A stretch of DNA of 64,000 nt from Prochlorococcus sp. AG-412-P08 (GTDB lineage Bacteria; Cyanobacteriota; Cyanobacteriia; PCC-6307; Cyanobiaceae), in the NCBI GenBank assembly GCA_003214695.1, contig QCLI01000002.1:112789-176788 (forward strand), in the 5' to 3' direction. Under the pieces are notes generated by a model, which was given only the letters and a program-made list of their open reading frames with translations, was not told the DNA's origin and did not search any database. Position 1 is the first letter of the stretch. Each line of letters opens with the position of its first letter. This document shows positions 62,553-64,000 of this stretch, in pieces. A program made the translations under genes and the position numbers.

Positions 62553-63659
62553 CTAAACTTCCATTGAAACTATGGGATCTTCGCCTTCTTCTGCCTGCTC
62601 TAGGAGCATTTCTTTATACTTAGCAGCCATTTCCTCAGCCTTGTCGAAGACTTTTTGAGGATCAGTTAGCATATCTCCAGGCTCGGGCTCTAATGCTTTT
62701 GTGGAGAGCGAAATACGACCTCTTTCAGCATCTAAATCGATGATCATTACTTTCATTTGATCATTCACATTCAGAACAGAGTGAGGAGTCTCGATATGTT
62801 CGTGGCTGATTTCTGAAATATGGAGCAGGCCGCTAACTCCACCTATATCTATAAAAGCTCCATATGGTTTTATCCCTCGAACTGCGCCTACAACAACTTC
62901 TCCTACTTCTAAGCGATTCATTTTTCTCTCAACTAGTGCTCTTCGATGGCTTAATACCAGCCTATTTCTTTCTTCGTCTACTTCTAGAAACTTCAGAGGT
63001 AAGAAGTCTGCAACAAGCTCCTCCTTCGCTTTCCTGGTACTGATATGAGAACCCGGTATAAATCCTCTCAAGCCTTCTACCCTTACTAGAGCTCCTCCTC
63101 GATTAGTTGCAAAAACTTCTGAATAGATAGTGGCATCTTCTTTTTGTAGCTGCCTTACTCTTTCCCATGCTCGTTGGTATTCAATTCTTCGTATTGAAAG
63201 TGATAATTGCCCATCTTCATTCTCTTCACTCATTATAAAAAACTGTCTTATCTCGGATGGCTGTAGCACATCACTAAGGCCTTCTACTCTGTTAATGGAG
63301 ACCTCTTGCATGGGCATAAAAGCTGCTGTCTTTGCCCCAATATCAATCATTGCCCCTTTTGTTTCCAAGGCAAAGACCGTTCCATTTACTATGTCTCCAG
63401 GTTTAAAGTTGTAATCATATTTTTCTAAGAGAGAGTCAAATTCATCTATAGAAAAACCTGCCCCATCAAAATCATATTTCTTGACTCTGCTATCTGAATC
63501 ATCTGCAGTGGGAACATCCTCTGGAATTAATGCGTCTTCTGCAATAGCTTCTTCAGCTATTAAATCAATATTGTGATCAGGCTCGACTGGATCTTTGGGA
63601 TTATTGCCATTTTGTTCTATTTCTAACTCTGGGACTGGCGTAGAGGAGTTTTCAGACAT
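62553..63659 (-). CDS. rpsA: 30S ribosomal protein S1
   Basis: 368 aa; S1 repeats FKPGDIVNGTVFALETKGAMIDIGAKTAAFMP and LEVGEVVVGAVRGIKPYGAFIDIGGVSGLLHISEIS. Confidence 0.97.
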   Translation of the reverse strand: MSENSSTPVPELEIEQNGNNPKDPVEPDHNIDLIAEEAIAEDALIPEDVPTADDSDSRVKKYDFDGAGFSIDEFDSLLEKYDYNFKPGDIVNGTVFALETKGAMIDIGAKTAAFMPMQEVSINRVEGLSDVLQPSEIRQFFIMSEENEDGQLSLSIRRIEYQRAWERVRQLQKEDATIYSEVFATNRGGALVRVEGLRGFIPGSHISTRKAKEELVADFLPLKFLEVDEERNRLVLSHRRALVERKMNRLEVGEVVVGAVRGIKPYGAFIDIGGVSGLLHISEISHEHIETPHSVLNVNDQMKVMIIDLDAERGRISLSTKALEPEPGDMLTDPQKVFDKAEEMAAKYKEMLLEQAEEGEDPIVSMEV

Positions 63660-63754
63660 GTTTGTATAGCAGTATGCCTACGAGGCAATGCGAGATTGAG
63701 TACTTTAGACCTGCAAATCTAAAGGAACTGATTCTCCACTCTACACCTCAGCTA

Positions 63755-64000
63755 TTAGACAATTGTCGCAAACTTCTCAGAAGGTTTAAAACTTTCTAAA
63801 GTGTCAATAAAATCATTGATGCCATTAAATTGCCGATAAACCGAAGCAAAACGTATATATGCAACTTCATTCAAACCTTTTAGATGAAGCAAAATCATTT
63901 CTCCTAAGTCTGAGCTGTTAATTTCTTTTTGGTTGCGCTGTTGTAGTTGGTTCTCAATTTCGTCAACAATCATTTCAACCTTCTGGTTGTTTACAGAGGT
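63755..64000 (-). CDS. nrdR: transcriptional repressor NrdR (C-terminal part; gene continues beyond window)
   Basis: [37 protein letters not shown] is the NrdR ATP-cone C-terminal region; frame stays open to the window edge. Confidence 0.9.
   Translation of the reverse strand, partial: TSVNNQKVEMIVDEIENQLQQRNQKEINSSDLGEMILLHLKGLNEVAYIRFASVYRQFNGINDFIDTLESFKPSEKFATIV

Overview
This 64 kb window looks like chromosomal DNA from a low-light-adapted Prochlorococcus resembling SS120 or MIT9211. The genus assignment is by recognition of gene content and order, not by a search. It is densely packed with housekeeping and photosynthesis genes: leuCD, cinA, glyA, murJ, amt, ispH, purH, cobS, tgt, psbK, pyrE, hisB, fabI, chlD, an MCE/ABC lipid transporter pair, yvcK, ndhCKJ, rubredoxin-ycf48-psbEFLJ, mtnP, an FAD-oxidoreductase/SelD fusion, cca, pcrA/uvrD, metK, rpsA and the end of nrdR. 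There are three tRNAs: Arg-ACG, a CAU-anticodon tRNA and Phe-GAA. The main accessory-type locus is the phycoerythrin island at about 50.7-58.4 kb: cpeB/ppeB, cpeA/ppeA, cpeZ, an MpeU/CpeF-like HEAT lyase, cpeY, cpeT, cpeS and a ppeC-like linker. I saw no CRISPR array, rRNA operon, insertion sequence or prophage. The points most worth a second look are the reduced alpha-phycoerythrin with one conserved bilin-site cysteine lost, a helically phased GTGC repeat in the ppeC/DedA divergent intergenic region, a 14-codon leader ORF before ppeB, an exact GTA-N8-TAC NtcA-type site before amt, a terminator-like hairpin for selD inside the opposing cca gene, an overlapping divergent gene start (mtnP/selD), and two structured intergenic regions that could encode small RNAs. 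I found no clearly new multi-gene system.
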